Shown piece by piece: positions 1 through 12,088 of a DNA stretch of 64,000 bases. The DNA lies in NCBI GenBank assembly GCA_028583405.1, contig CM053252.1:38041240-38105239 (forward strand), in the 5' to 3' direction. A model generated the notes under the pieces. It was not told where the DNA came from and made no database searches. It saw only the letters and a program-made list of their open reading frames with translations. Source of the DNA: Pogonophryne albipinna (taxonomy: Eukaryota; Chordata; Actinopteri; Perciformes; Artedidraconidae). Each line of letters opens with the position of its first letter. Position 1 is the stretch's first letter. A program made the translations under genes and the position numbers.

Positions 1-585
1 TATCAAACAGGTTTGTTTTCCACTGACCTTATTTCGAGCTATTTTCCAAAATCCTATGGAGAAATCCCATTGCTTTTTTGTCGAGGGAAACCGAGCACAG
101 CTTACTTCCGGGTTTTAGGAGGCGTCACTGCAACACTAAATTGATGCGATTTGATTGGATTGTGAGGCAAGGGAAGCCAGCCGGCTCTGGCTTCCCGGTG
201 GGCTTCCCTTAGCATGGCCCTATCTATATGGCGCTGGGCCTGACCAGCGGCCCTGACTAATCACAGGTTGGCAGGGGCATCACGTGAGCCTCATCTGATT
301 GGTCAATCTCTCCATTTTTTTCACCAAGGGAAGCCAATTTCGGCTGGCCTCCTCTCGCAACAGTGAGTGCAATCTACTGTTTCACCATAACATCTAGAGG
401 GGAGCTGTTTCACTCTTTGTAAAATACTCAATGAGAATGGGGGAGAGACGGGCCGGCAGCAACACACAACAAAGAATTTCCGAAACTAAACTAAGTGTTT
501 TTATTTAATTATTAAAATTAAAACTACAATCCGAAAAAACAGGGGAAGCCTGGCTTCCCTTGGCCTCCAGGAGAAAACGCCACTG
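1..585 (-). repeat. Interspersed repeat, possible hAT-like end
   Basis: The stretch has several copies of the inverted words gggaagcc/ggcttccc (around 170-210, 330 and 543-560). Read on the minus strand it starts with CAGTGGCGTTTTCTCCTGG at 585, a hAT-style CAGTGGCG terminus. The other end is not recognisable, so the element may run off the left edge. No coding potential is seen. The family assignment is inference from the terminus only. Confidence 0.3.
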
Positions 586-2078
586 TACCAGTGTACCAGA
601 GGGAGTCACACACAGCTGTGCCTACATAACCAAACAAATTGACAAGATAACCAAAATCCTTGAATCTACACACAGCAAATAAACTCAAATGGCACAACGA
701 GATGTAAAAGGAGATCACACATACAGTATAGTTGATATAAAACTGGCCGCTTCAATCTGAAGAGCAACTAAAACAAAACACGGGAGTGTATCTTGTTCTT
801 GTGAACACTAATGTTATTCACAGCATACACAGAGACCACAAAGTAGAAAACTAGTTGCTAAAACAAAACACGTTAGTGTACCTTGTTAGCTAGCTGACAT
901 TAACGTTAAACATTGCACTCATAATACTCACTGAAACCTTGTAAAGCCGGTGTTGCAGTACTGTGACATATCAGTATCGCCACGGAAGATAGTTTGTGTG
1001 TTTCATTCCCATGCATCAAGGTTATTTTCATGTATGTAATTGTTTTTCCTGCACAGTGTAGAGTCTTGTTGTGATTAGAGGGATACAGGTATTTCATAAA
1101 AAAAACGTGCTTCCTGGAGAATAGGTACAGAATTGATATCACAATTTAATCGGAGCTGATCACAACTTGTCATGAGTGATCCAGTCATGTCGATGAGCAT
1201 TCGGGCTGTGAATAAACAACTTGTGTTTTACTTTTAGGCTGTCTGAAGGTATGGACAGCTATCAAAGCTACTATACATCACATTAAGAACGATGTACAAA
1301 TGAAAGTCGGACACAAATATATAATTTAAATGATTTATTCAAGTTTGCAATATTTTGAACAGGCATCCACACAGTCACCTACTTTGTAATGTTCGATACC
1401 TCCCTGTAAGCGTCACGATATCCACCTCTCACCCACAACCTCACATACGAGTACTGAATGTGCATCAAAGTGATCTTAGGAAGGCAGATATAGCAAAAGA
1501 TGAACGTAAACGACAAACGAGGCGATCGACATGGTAAGTCAACAATGGGTCCTCAATGTACACGCCCCGGATTCCTATGACGAAAATAATAGAATGTCGC
1601 CAGTTGTCATGACTCAAGTAATACTGCAACACCGGTCCCGCTGCTCTTACAGAACCGACTAACTCCCCTTTCGTGTATGTACAGCTCTCAACATTCACAG
1701 ACTTGTAGTGATTTTCACCTCGTTTTATACTTTTCGCCTCATTCTGAAAGAAACAGGTGAAATTTGCTAACGTGACGGCCGTCTTTGTGACGTTTGTGAC
1801 GCGTATTGTGCGAGACCAGAGACCTGTAGTTCACTGAGCGGTTTCACACAAAAAAATGTGTAACTTCACAGTTTTACGACACATTTTTATTTTTTTGACT
1901 TGCAAAATGTTCTTTTAAATTGACAAACATCATATGTGTCAATCGTGGCACAATTCAAACGGGATCAAAAGATAACTTTTCTCTCTCCATTGACTTCAAT
2001 GTATAATTTTCCGCTTCCGGGGTCCCATGGAGGCTCCCGGAAGGGGAGGGACTTCGCCTCTCTATTTACATTTTACAT
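586..2078. other. Non-coding, no gene recognised
   Basis: Only short, non-conserved open frames (60-78 codons) occur here, on both strands, with no recognisable domain. I see no splice-linked exon pair. The stretch is moderately AT-rich and is probably old repeat or intergenic sequence. Confidence 0.5.
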
Positions 2079-2404
2079 TTAAAGAGCCTGTGACAGCATG
2101 CCAACAACTGTTGTGCAATGAAATATTGGGCTACTAGTCATCTCGAACCGTCAGTTTAAAAAAGAAGGTGCGATACCGTTCCGATAAATATCAATAATTT
2201 CGAACATCGCGGGGAAATTCCTTCGACTCATTCTGAAGTTTTGGGGGAAGCCGGAAGTGACGTCAATGCGGGAACGCTTCACTGTGCGGCGAGAGAACCA
2301 AGCACGGATAAAGTGTGTTGTCATGCGTAGAAATGGTGAATTACTGAGTTTAGGCACGTTAATAACGTTTTAATGAAGTTGACCACAGTATATTCATATT
2401 TGTC

Positions 2405-2740
2405 AGTGCTTTCATGTCAATTCGGCGAACATAAACATAAATGATCGTGGTGAAGATGATGATTAAATTAGGATTACAAATCGGTAGTGAGAGCTGCTGA
2501 ATTTCCTCCCGTCGGATGTGATATAAAAACAAATCGATTATTTTTGTAGTTGTAAACTCAAGTGGATGAAACTACATTTATTAGTGCTTTCATGTAAATT
2601 CGGCGAACATATGATACATTAAATGATCGTGAGGATGATGATTAAAAATCGTTTGTTTGAGCCGGTCTGCATTTCCTGATGAGAAAACAAACCGATGCTT
2701 TTTGTAGTTGTAGTACACCAACATGGATTAAACGTGTGTT
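2405..2740. repeat. Diverged tandem duplication, period about 178 bp
   Basis: The word agtgctttcatgt-aattcggcgaacat starts at about 2405 and again at 2583. It is followed in both copies by atgatcgtg, gatgatgattaaa, and later ttttgtagttgta. Copies differ by substitutions and small indels, so the duplication is not recent. Confidence 0.7.
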
Positions 2741-2880
2741 TTTTTACCACAATGTTGGGGAAATTAATGGATAAAATGCACGGATTATTATTATTATTAT
2801 TCCCACTCCGATCGGGACACTAGGTCCACCGTTTCCCCGCAGCGAGGCTCCCCCCGTTGACAGTTTACGTGGGCTGGGTG

Positions 2881-4564
2881 CAGTGGCGGACTGGCCATCG
2901 GGACGAATCCCGATGGGCCGGTACCGATTCCGAAGTGGGCCGGTCGGATAAATCACTAGCACATCCCCCATAGGCGGCGCGTGAGGCTCAGGTTTGGGAA
3001 GGCTAAATAACTTTTTTTACCTGACGCTGCCCGCCTCCGGCGTCTATATAAAAGAGATAAACTCAGTGTGCGGAGTTTAAATCTCTCAAGTCATATTACA
3101 GGATAAAGGAAATACAGTTTAAACTGCCGTATGCAGAGAAGACGCCGACGTGTCGCACTTATCATTCATATTACATCATCAATCAGATCATCGATCATAT
3201 CATATCATAATATATCATATATTTCCTCATCTGAGTCAGCTTCTCCAGCCGTATCTGGCCGTGCAACACTTACAGTGTCACATACTGTATGCAGAAGTAT
3301 TATTTTAAGCAACACATTATGTTGACGAAACACTCGAGTCAAATGTAATTAAAGTCAGATCCACTCGTGTCTTAGACGGGGCAGTGATATCATAAAACTA
3401 TACGCTTTCAAACACTCGGTAGGCCTAGTTATTTTTTAACCAGTTGTTCTGTATTCACCTTGCAGGTGCAACTCTGTGGCTTGTATCCTGGATTATATGT
3501 TTAAGTCATGGATGTTTAAAGCTCATATTTGTCTAATATTAGTTTACTTTTCATTAATGAAGTATGACGCTGCGCTGTCAGTACACTTGTCCCTGTTTGT
3601 GGTCAAATGTTGCTAACCCCGCCCCTTTCACGTGAACGTGCTCTCAGCTGGAGAGAGAAACCCTGGCTTGATTTACGGAGCGTCCACACAGCAGCGTGCG
3701 TTGACGCTTGGCGGTGGGCGTGTCTGAAGCTTGGGGATTTTTTGCGAGCAACGCCACCAACAACCAATCACATGAATCTCCCGCCCCCGACATACAAAGT
3801 AATAGCAATGTTAAAACGAAGTAAACTGGATATAAAATCCCCAAACAGGCGAAAACCTACCAGTTTCACCCACTGTCTCTGCCTCCTCCCTCCAAGCCTC
3901 GCTCCTCCGGTTTGTATCCCGGTAGATGAACAGAGACTGATCATTCAGCACCGGGTGATTCACTACCACTATAATGAATTTTCCCTCCATTTTTTTGAAT
4001 ATGAGGAAATGACCTGCGTAGTCTCTCCCAGCATACACGCGGTTTGATTGACTAGCGCTTGTACTGGCAGATTTGCATAAACGGGATTTCATTGGCTGAC
4101 GCCTCCGTCGAGGCGCCAAAAGTTGAACATTGCTCAACTTTTGAAGCCAGCAACGCTCCACGTCGCTTCCCAAAATGCAGTTCGGCTAAAAGTGACGTCA
4201 GCCCATTCAAAGTGAATGGGCAGAAGCGTTGGAAGCCGTTACCGAGTTGATAACCAGCATCGTAGGACCGCATAGCGATATCTCGTTTGTTAGTTTGTTT
4301 GTTACTCAAACATATCCAGGGTATGTTGAACTGGCTTCGTAGTACAGGGCACAGGTGGCTATCAGCGCTAATGTCAAAGACACAGACATTATACATTATA
4401 TTTGTATTTTACCAGGATGCAGTGACACAAATATTTCAGAAGGTTTAGCCTACAGCACCCGCCGCCCCTGACATCCCCCACTCCCCCCGTTGACAATTTA
4501 CTAGCGGTACCGAAGTGGGCCGGTCGAGAGTCCCGGGATGATTTTTAGTCCCAGTCCACCACTG
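2881..4564. mobile_element. Possible nested hAT-like non-autonomous element
   Basis: The left end cagtggcggactgg (2881-2894) is matched by ccagtccaccactg at 4551-4564, an inverted repeat with one mismatch. The flanking 8-mers gctgggtg and gctacatg agree at only 5 of 8 positions, so a target duplication is weak. The words ccccccgttgaca and ggtaccgaagtgggccggtcg recur near both ends. A small hairpin (catcggga/tcccgatg) lies just inside the left end. No transposase frame is seen. Confidence 0.45.
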
Positions 4565-4975
4565 GCTACATGACCGTATGATCGCCCATATTGACGCACC
4601 TAATTCCTAAACTTCTAACAGATACAACATAAACCGATCCTTCAGCCTCATATGAGCTCTCAGACACGTTCAAAATTAAACTGTCATCGCTGTCTGAGCT
4701 TGCTGCTGTGTGCGCCATCGTGCGTTTACATGCAGATGCTGGGATCCTGAACGGTGCAGCTGGAGCGCTGTGCCCGCAATGACGTCACACATCATTTGGC
4801 GGGACTTGAAGAATCCCCGAGAAGATCCAGAAAATGGTCAACATTGAAGGGCAGATTAATGGTTATCAAAGTACAAATATCCAAAATCAGTTCAGTAACG
4901 GTTTTCAAGGGGACAATATTTACTCAAATTGATGGGTTTGGATGATGGGGGAAACTCGTGTCACAGGCTCTTTAA

Positions 4976-5499
4976 ATCGCGCTCAAAACTAGGACGGCTT
5001 GGCAGTTGGCGCATGCGCAATTCATTTGCAGTCTCGACTCGGGGGAGTGTGGTTGTCTCCTCTCTGCTCTGACTGCAGCAGCAGCTCTGCTGCGGCCAGG
5101 CAACTGTCAGTCTGAGCGCCTGTGAGTAATATGGGAGGGAGGCGGGGCTCACAGCAGCACCCGCGGCTCGTTAACTGCAGAACAATACGTGAGTCTCCAA
5201 ACACCAGAAAAGTCCCTAATAACACCATTATAAATCGTTAGTCGCTTTTGACACAAATAAGTAGCCGGAGGGTTTGGAAAGCCGCCAAATTTAACGAGAA
5301 AATCGCCAAGTTGGCAACACTGCCTGTAGCAGCCTGGAGCTAATGAAGCTAACAGGGCTAACGGAGCTAGCAGAGAGACCACTAGCAGTTTGGTACTTCC
5401 GTTTCATTACAATGACTTCCGTTACAGCAAGAATCCCCCTCACACACATAGGTGAAACACATGCACATTCCCTACTGAGAAACTTTCAGTAAAATGTTG
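4976..5499. other. Non-coding repeat-like sequence
   Basis: No gene is recognised. The segment around 5270-5330 (aaatcgccaagttggcaacactg) reads like a sequence often seen dispersed in fish genomes, which is an impression and could not be tested here. Confidence 0.3.
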
Positions 5500-5702
5500 T
5501 TCAGGAGTGTGTGTGTGAGGTGTTCACTAGTGAATGTGAAAGTATTTCAATAGTGTGTGTGTGTGAGGTTAATTTTCAGTTGTGTGTGTGTGAGGTTCAT
5601 TTCCAGTTGTGTGTTTATGAGGTGTTCAGTAGTGAATGTGAGAGTATTTCAGTTGTGTGTGTGCAAGGCCAGATGTTTTCAGTAGTGTGTGTGCGAGGTG
5701 AG
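5500..5702. repeat. Degenerate GT-rich minisatellite
   Basis: Units built on gtgtgtgtgtgaggtt or gtgttcagtagtgaatgtgagagtatttcag are repeated imperfectly about six times. The open frames it creates are a by-product of the repeat and are not a gene. Confidence 0.75.
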
Positions 5703-5799
5703 TTTGAATATTGGCCTACACGGCCCTTCAAAGCAGACGCTCAGTCACTTCCTTCTTTCACAACCAAAATGGCTCACATCCTGATTTGAACAGCTATTA

Positions 5800-5801
<2 letters not shown>

Positions 5802-5887
<86 letters not shown>
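5802..5887. repeat. (GT)n microsatellite
   Basis: Almost pure GT dinucleotides for about 86 bp with one TT interruption near 5855. Confidence 0.95.
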
Positions 5888-5889
<2 letters not shown>

Positions 5890-7055
5890 TGAATGTAGCC
5901 CCTATTACGTCTACATTACCTGACTTTTACAAATTAACCTGACACTATGGTTTAGATTAGACAAGAATCACATATGATCTGCAACAAAATGAGTCCTTCT
6001 TCACCAACATAACAACAAACTAAGAGTGCATGGGGTCACAGCCCATGTCCTCATAATATAATCGGACAAAATAGAACAGGTAGAAGTCACATTTACTCTA
6101 AACTGCACAAGACTGCACTGAGGTGCTTCTGTGCTTCACGTTATTAATTCCATTTAAAGCTTCTTTTTAATTCTACTTCACTACCTCAGAGTAACACAAT
6201 GAGTTAATTGTTAACTCTATTGCTGTTTAGGGAAACATTTTGTTTATACCTGAGCCGTGTCTTCAGGTTCCTGTTTGTGTCATGTGATAATGTGTCATGC
6301 CCAAACATGCATGACTCACTGAGTATCCCACACACATAGTTACCACCACGCTAAAATTACCCACTGAAACTGTGACTGGCACCTGGACAATAGCCTCAGG
6401 CCCCCAGTGATGACATCACAGGCTAAATACAGACATGGTCCTCCCACACACACATATTCCCACTCTGACACCTGAAACTGTGTAGGCTTTTTCCCCAAAA
6501 AGTGTTAGTAAGGAACATTCTCCTTTCATTACAAACAATTTCCATGGATCGTTTTATCATATGTCATGCTTGGACATAAAATGTGTGACAGTTTAGTAAC
6601 TTGCTTCAAATGTACTATGCGCCAATACTCATATATTCAAATTACAACTGTTTTTCTAAATTTTATTTACATCTTTGGTTAACACAAAATGTCTTTCATT
6701 TATCATATCATATATCACATATTTTGTTATCTAGCTACTAGATAAAATCTGACTGACAGTCTCTTCAGATTACACTGTTAACAATTTCACAACGGTATGA
6801 ATAATTCTCCCTTACAGAAATATTAGCAGAACCTCCACAAATAAACTACCGAACACTGGGAGTCTCAAAACAATATCAAAGGTGCCTTGTTCAATTCAAA
6901 GTTTATAGATTTTTTTTAAACTATACAAATACATTGCTACTCCGCCAGTTTGAATTTGTACTGTAGAGTCCACCAAGATGCCCATCACGTATACCCAAGG
7001 GGACAAAAGAATTGAATGTAACTACATTTTAAGATTCTTTTTTGGATAATGGTAC
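5888..7055. other. AT-rich intergenic, nothing recognised
   Basis: No open frame of note, no recognisable repeat terminus and no RNA gene was seen on either strand. Confidence 0.5.
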
Positions 7056-7059
7056 TTAA

Positions 7060-7439
7060 AGGTGGGGTATAAGTTTGAGAAACCGGCTCGAGATACACTT
7101 TTTGTTATATTCCATGGAATGCTCTTAACATCCCGATAGCAATGAATATCTTAAGTGCTTTGACAAAAAATCCATAAAGAAATGTCATCTCTGGAAGCCG
7201 TAGTGCTGTAAAAAGCACGACCAATCATCTGAGCCGGCCCGGCTAAAGTAACTGGATGGCCTACCTGCCTGTCAGCCTTCCATCTGTGCACAAACTTATC
7301 TCGTGCCCTCATTGGTCATGTGCATGTTCGTGTGTGTTGGAGGAGGGGCTCTGTAAGGAAGTGGGAGATTTTTTCCGGTTGTGTATTTTCAAATTCTAGC
7401 GATCTTGAGCCGATTTCTCCAAAATGACCTACCCCACCT
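7060..7439. mobile_element. 380-bp TTAA MITE
   Basis: The left end AGGTGGGGTA (7060-7069) and right end TACCCCACCT (7430-7439) are perfect inverted repeats. Each is flanked by TTAA (7056-7059 and 7440-7443). The match continues imperfectly inward (gagaaaccggctcgagat against gagaaatcggctcaagat). It is too short to code for protein, so it is a non-autonomous piggyBac/Kolobok-type element. Confidence 0.75.
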
Positions 7440-7443
7440 TTAA

Positions 7444-9038
7444 TGTTCGAAAATGTGGAACCCAATTATGTCACTGTGCACTGTTTAGTTTCCAGCACTG
7501 ACATTCAAAACTGTTCAAGCGTTACCATACAATATGTTAACACACATTTACTTGTATGTGCCTTTTAAGTTGAGTTGAATTCATTCGAACCAATATGGCA
7601 AACCTATTCATCTTTAGATCCATAAACATAGTGGAAACGTTTCGCAGCTGAATGAGGACACTTGTGTGCACTGCAGGCTGCTTTAGCTTCTTTGACTTAG
7701 CGTTGATCTGCATAATGCCCCAGCCGGTTTAACGGTAGGGTTGAACACCTGAGTGAGAGCCAGCCGTTAATGTGAGTCTGGGCTTGCCTCAAACAACCTG
7801 TTGCCACTTGTCACTCCAACCCCCTCTGGCATTTTCTCACAGCTCCTGAAGCCGAGTCCTCAACCTGTTGCCGCTAAGTTTGCACCGAGCCCTTTTGCGA
7901 AACTCTTTCACCGAGTAAACTTACATTGGCAAAATGTATCAGCTCTGAAATGCTTACATAAGTCACGACCTTTCAAAAACACACACCTTCACAAATGTAG
8001 CACAACATTTTACTATCGTATTAATATGTGCATCTTTTAAAAACATGTGACGTGTGTTTGTGGGCTCCCTGCACATCAGGACTAATCCCCCCTGAAACCA
8101 TCTCTCCTCAGATTCTTAGTTGAAATTCCACCCTGCCTCCCTGTGTGTGGAACCCAATCTCCATAGCCAGGCCAAAGAGGCTTTAATCATCCTACCTTGG
8201 ATAAAATAGAGGCATTATAGTCCTAACGGCAGTTTTGGCCCTTAAACACTGCCTCCATTCATTTCTGAAACAATCTGATTCCCTCTCTTCCTCTCTTGCC
8301 CCCTCTCACTATTCCCTCTTTTTGCAACAGTGTGTCAATAGGAATCACTTGGCGTAGTGTTTGCCATTTCCCCAACATCTTCCTCTCCCTCACTGCTGCG
8401 GAAAACTATCGATAAACCGAGCGGGACCCCCGGACTGCAGAGTGCACATCTCTCTCCAAAGACCACTTCCAGGAGAAGACTGCAACCCTCAACCTGCAAG
8501 GACTGACATCACTGAAGGTCAGATTCATCTCCTGTTCATGCACGCTCATATAAGTTATTTCTTTCAGACTGGACAAATAGGGGTCATTATATTTGCACAA
8601 AATCTAGTTTTTGAATATTTTCCTGGGTGTGTCCATTGGCTTTGACCCTGTGTTAACCAGTGTGCTCAGTTCAGATGTACTTGAATGTTACATTTTTTCA
8701 ATGAACAGGGTTCTGGGTAGTGGGACTAAATGCATTCTGTAGATTAAAGCTTATCAAAGTAAGTCATTTATTCAGGACAAGGTATACCATTTTTTTGACA
8801 ATATGATTTGTTCCTGTTGATGAAGGTAAAAAGCAACAAAATAGTTGCAGTGAAGGTCATGAATTTGGGTTCAACTAATCGAATTTGAAATATTGTGTAC
8901 CTAGCATTCTATTCTCAGACTAAGATATGGTGAAGTGAGTAGGAGATTAGTAGTTTTATGCATGTACCTTCACTCAGACATACATTTCCACTCATATCAT
9001 TTCAGTCTGTACGATTGGCCAACTGCCCAACTGCTGTA

Positions 9039-9074
<36 letters not shown>

Positions 9075-9688
9075 GTGTGTGTGTGTTCCACCCTTGATTT
9101 GGAAATGGAGATGAAAGATATTACTCCGTCACTGTCTTGACATCAGAGGTTTGAAAGCAAACATTAACTCCTTTGCAAACAAAAAGTAAATGTTTGATAA
9201 AACCGTGAAACTCTGGGGAAATCTTAGCCGTGTCATTTGTTGTAGATTAATTTGTTATACTTACTTTTAATTATGTGCTCATATACAGCCTGAATAGGAC
9301 TAACTGTAGATTTTTTTGCTTTTAATCGTGCTTTAAAATTGTTTTAATGGATCAAGGATACATTTCAAGAACTACCAGGGTGAACTTAAAAAAAGCAATT
9401 CTTAAAACAGCCTATTTGTTGTTTTCAGTTTCTGTTACCTCCATCCATAACAGAGAACCTGTAATGAGAAAAACAGCATTAAGCTTCAATTGCAGATTGA
9501 AGGTGTGGCTGGTGCTTTTTTTTGTCTGCTAAACCAAAACCTGTGAGTCACATGCGTTCCACCTGCGGCGATAACCTGACAGAGACAATTACTGACATGA
9601 GGACACATGCCCACGGCTGGGGGTGGGGGGGTAGTCCTCACGTCACTGCTGACAAAGCGTGTGTGTCAAGCCCCTCCCGGGTTAAGTG
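7444..9688. other. Upstream flank of the claudin array
   Basis: No coding gene is recognised. A C/T-rich stretch at 8270-8400 followed by a possible donor after ctgaag at about 8517 could be an untranslated first exon of the claudin downstream. That is speculation without transcript data. A GT microsatellite lies inside. Confidence 0.4.
9042..9086. repeat. (GT)n microsatellite
   Basis: GT dinucleotides interrupted once by ttttg at about 9071-9075. Confidence 0.9.
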
Positions 9689-9696
9689 TATAAAAG
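9689..9696 (+). promoter_or_regulatory. TATA box of claudin 1 of the array
   Basis: TATAAAAG lies about 115 bp before the start codon at 9808, which predicts a short 5' UTR of about 90 nt with no intron. Confidence 0.65.
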
Positions 9697-9807
9697 ACCC
9701 GCTCCAACCCTACCCAAACATTTACTCTTTGGGATCTCTCTCAAGCAAGACAGAAAAACCTTTGGACCTTTTTTCTTTGGACGACTGCAGGAAACTTTTT
9801 AAGAGAC

Positions 9808-10431
9808 ATGGTGTCAGCAGGTGTGCAGATGCTGGGCACTGCGCTCTGCATTATTGGATGGATTGGGTGCATCGTGGTCTGCGCCCTTCCTCAGTGGAAA
9901 GTGACAGCCTTCATCGGCCAGAACATCGTGACGGCTCAGACCACCTGGGAGGGCATCTGGATGACCTGCGTGGTGCAGAGTACGGGTCAGATGCAGTGCA
10001 AGGTGTACGACTCCATGCTGGCCCTGTCCGCAGACCTGCAGGCGGCCCGCGCCCTCATGATCCTCGCCATCGTGGTCGGCGTCTTCGGCCTCCTCCTCGC
10101 CATCGCTGGGGGGAAATGCACCAACTGCGTGGAGGAAGAGAGCACCAAAGCTAAGATTGGCGTGGCATCCGGGGTGATATTCATCATCACTGGGGTCATG
10201 TGCCTCATCCCGGTGTGCTGGACGGCCAACACCATCATACAGAATTTCTATGACCCCCTCGCCATGTCCTCTCAGAAAAGGGAGATGGGAGCTGCACTCT
10301 TCATCGGCTGGGGGTCCGCAGGCCTTCTCATCGTGGGTGGGGCTCTCCTCTGTGCCAACTGCCCTCCCAAGGATACATACTCTGCAAAGTACTCCGCTCC
10401 CCGTTCAAACCCAACCAAGGACTACGTCTGA
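9808..10431 (+). CDS. Claudin (claudin-3/4 type), array member 1
   Basis: A 207-residue four-pass tight-junction protein of the plasma membrane that sets paracellular permeability of epithelia. The ATG at 9808 opens [10 protein letters not shown], the usual N-terminus of this subgroup. Seen in order: TM1 (about 8-27), W30, the extracellular loop 1 signature W47-x-GIW with C54 and C64, LQAAR before TM2 (about 82-100), TM3 (about 117-137), loop 2 with NFYDPL (146-151), TM4 (about 162-182), and a short tail ending in DYV, a PDZ-binding end for ZO proteins. The reading frame has no intron, as in mammalian CLDN3 and CLDN4. It has its own TATA box and poly(A) signal. The subgroup is clear from motifs; the exact orthologue needs a tree. 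Confidence 0.97.
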   Translation: MVSAGVQMLGTALCIIGWIGCIVVCALPQWKVTAFIGQNIVTAQTTWEGIWMTCVVQSTGQMQCKVYDSMLALSADLQAARALMILAIVVGVFGLLLAIAGGKCTNCVEEESTKAKIGVASGVIFIITGVMCLIPVCWTANTIIQNFYDPLAMSSQKREMGAALFIGWGSAGLLIVGGALLCANCPPKDTYSAKYSAPRSNPTKDYV

Positions 10432-10750
10432 GGAGAGAAACAGAATGATAGGACTGAACAAAGACTTGGGTCGAATGCTCTGTGGCGCCTGAGATTCATG
10501 TTTCCACAATGAGTATGATTTGAATTTCACGGTGATTTCTATAGGGCTCACTGTTTAGTTGTTACTTTCATGTTGAGATACAGCACCTCAGTGGGCGATG
10601 TGGACCACACCCAAACATAATCCCAGGGTGGGAAATATACATATAGAAATTGGATAACATTTAAACTTGATCAATCTGTGCCTTTTTTTTTTTACATATT
10701 ATTGCATTTCAAAATGTGTATTATACAATATGTGAATGTCTGAAACTGTA

Positions 10751-10756
10751 AATAAA
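10751..10756 (+). terminator. Poly(A) signal AATAAA, claudin 1
   Basis: AATAAA lies about 320 nt after the stop codon and is followed by a T/GT-rich stretch (10757-10800), a normal vertebrate 3' end. Confidence 0.7.
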
Positions 10757-10789
10757 GATTTTTTTGTATCAACATTGAATTATCTTGTT

Positions 10790-12010
10790 GTGGTTGTTCT
10801 TTCTTTTTTTCGTAACATGCCATTAAAGCACCTTCATCAAGCTAAACATGTGACATGAGAGATGAGGACTCTGCTCTACCTGCTGAATCATTCTGAGTCA
10901 TTTATAACTAAAACAAGGCTACATGTTTTATTAATGTAGAATTATACATACTATCAAGATTACAAACATATATCCTAAATTACTCCTAATTCACACACAG
11001 TGTTCCTAAGTGTGAATATACCTAGACCAGAGATTATATTAATAATTTATTTATAATAAAAAATAACTGAATGCATTTATTAAGGGCAAGATAAAAGTTT
11101 TAACAATCTGATGTGTCTCTGTTTGTGACATCGACAATAAAAACATGTCATTTTCACAGTGGATCTTATTCAATACTGTGCACTTATTTACCACATTCGA
11201 AATCCAAGAAATAATGATTGAGCAACTGTGACCAAATATGTGTAAAAAGACAATAAGTTTACCTCAGAGTGAATGGGGGAACAAACTGTCAATGTTTGAA
11301 TAAGTCTCTTAAACGCTAGAACATTATTAGCTTTTCTCTAAAAGTCAACAAAGACTATGAGCTCGTTTACAGCCTGAAAAGTATAATTCTTAGATCTATG
11401 AGACACAAACATTTAAGTAACAAGCAACACAATGTTCTTTAGTTTAGCAATAGCATCAGCAATGTGTTAAAAATATGAACCTTATATTTGTATCGACCTC
11501 ACAATTAATGAGATGAATGTTTTTACACAGGAAACTTCCATTGCCCAATATCTAAATCCTTACCTGTCCAACACTGCCCCTTGCTGTAAACAGAATAACA
11601 CATCCTGTATATATTCTTACAGACCTGAAACTTTGATCCATAATACGGCAGGTGTTCAAGTTAGATCATAACTACATTTGTGTCAACACACCCAGTTATT
11701 CAACAATCTCTGGGAAAAGAGGGTTACTTACTTATGTGTTATATTATCGTCATAGAAGATTTATAATTTAAAATTTGAAATTCATTTGTAAATGCACCTG
11801 GCCAAATGTTTTACTTTGAAATCCCAGTTATTTGGAAAATAAAGAGTTGACAACAAGTTTTCTTCTGTTTGTATCTGACCTTGAACGTATGGTTTGAGCA
11901 GGTCAGCACTATTAAAGGTCACTGAATCTTTGTTTGTGTGTAAACTCCTTCTACCCAATAGGAGCCCAGGACTCACATACCCTCATGTGTGTCCCTTCTT
12001 CTCACACAAC
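10790..12010. other. Intergenic between claudins 1 and 2
   Basis: AT-rich. No gene, repeat terminus or RNA gene was recognised. Confidence 0.5.
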
Positions 12011-12014
12011 AACC

Positions 12015-12022
12015 TATAAATA
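12015..12022 (+). promoter_or_regulatory. TATA box of claudin 2 of the array
   Basis: TATAAATA lies about 74 bp before the start codon at 12089, implying a short leader. Confidence 0.6.
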
Positions 12023-12088
12023 CAAGCTCACATCACTCCACCTGTCTTCCTTTTTGGATTTTATCGTGTGAGGAACAGAGCCGGCAAC

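Larger units (their letters stand above)
2083..4971. mobile_element. TTAA-flanked DNA transposon with 13-bp TIRs (non-autonomous)
   Basis: The left end AGAGCCTGTGACA (2083-2095) is matched perfectly by its reverse complement TGTCACAGGCTCT (4959-4971). Each end abuts TTAA (2079-2082 and 4972-4975), as expected for piggyBac- or Kolobok-type insertion. The 2.9 kb interior has no transposase; open frames of up to 146 codons show no recognisable domain. It contains a diverged 178-bp tandem duplication and a second TIR-bearing element, so it is a composite. Assignment to a superfamily rests only on TTAA and TIR structure. Confidence 0.65.

Noticed and set aside
3607..4173. 146-codon and 120-codon overlapping frames as genes
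   Set aside because: They lie inside a transposon, overlap on opposite strands, and show no domain or splice-linked partner.
9522..10154. 210-codon frame upstream of and overlapping claudin 1
   Set aside because: Out of frame with claudin 1 over the conserved region and crosses the TATA box and leader.
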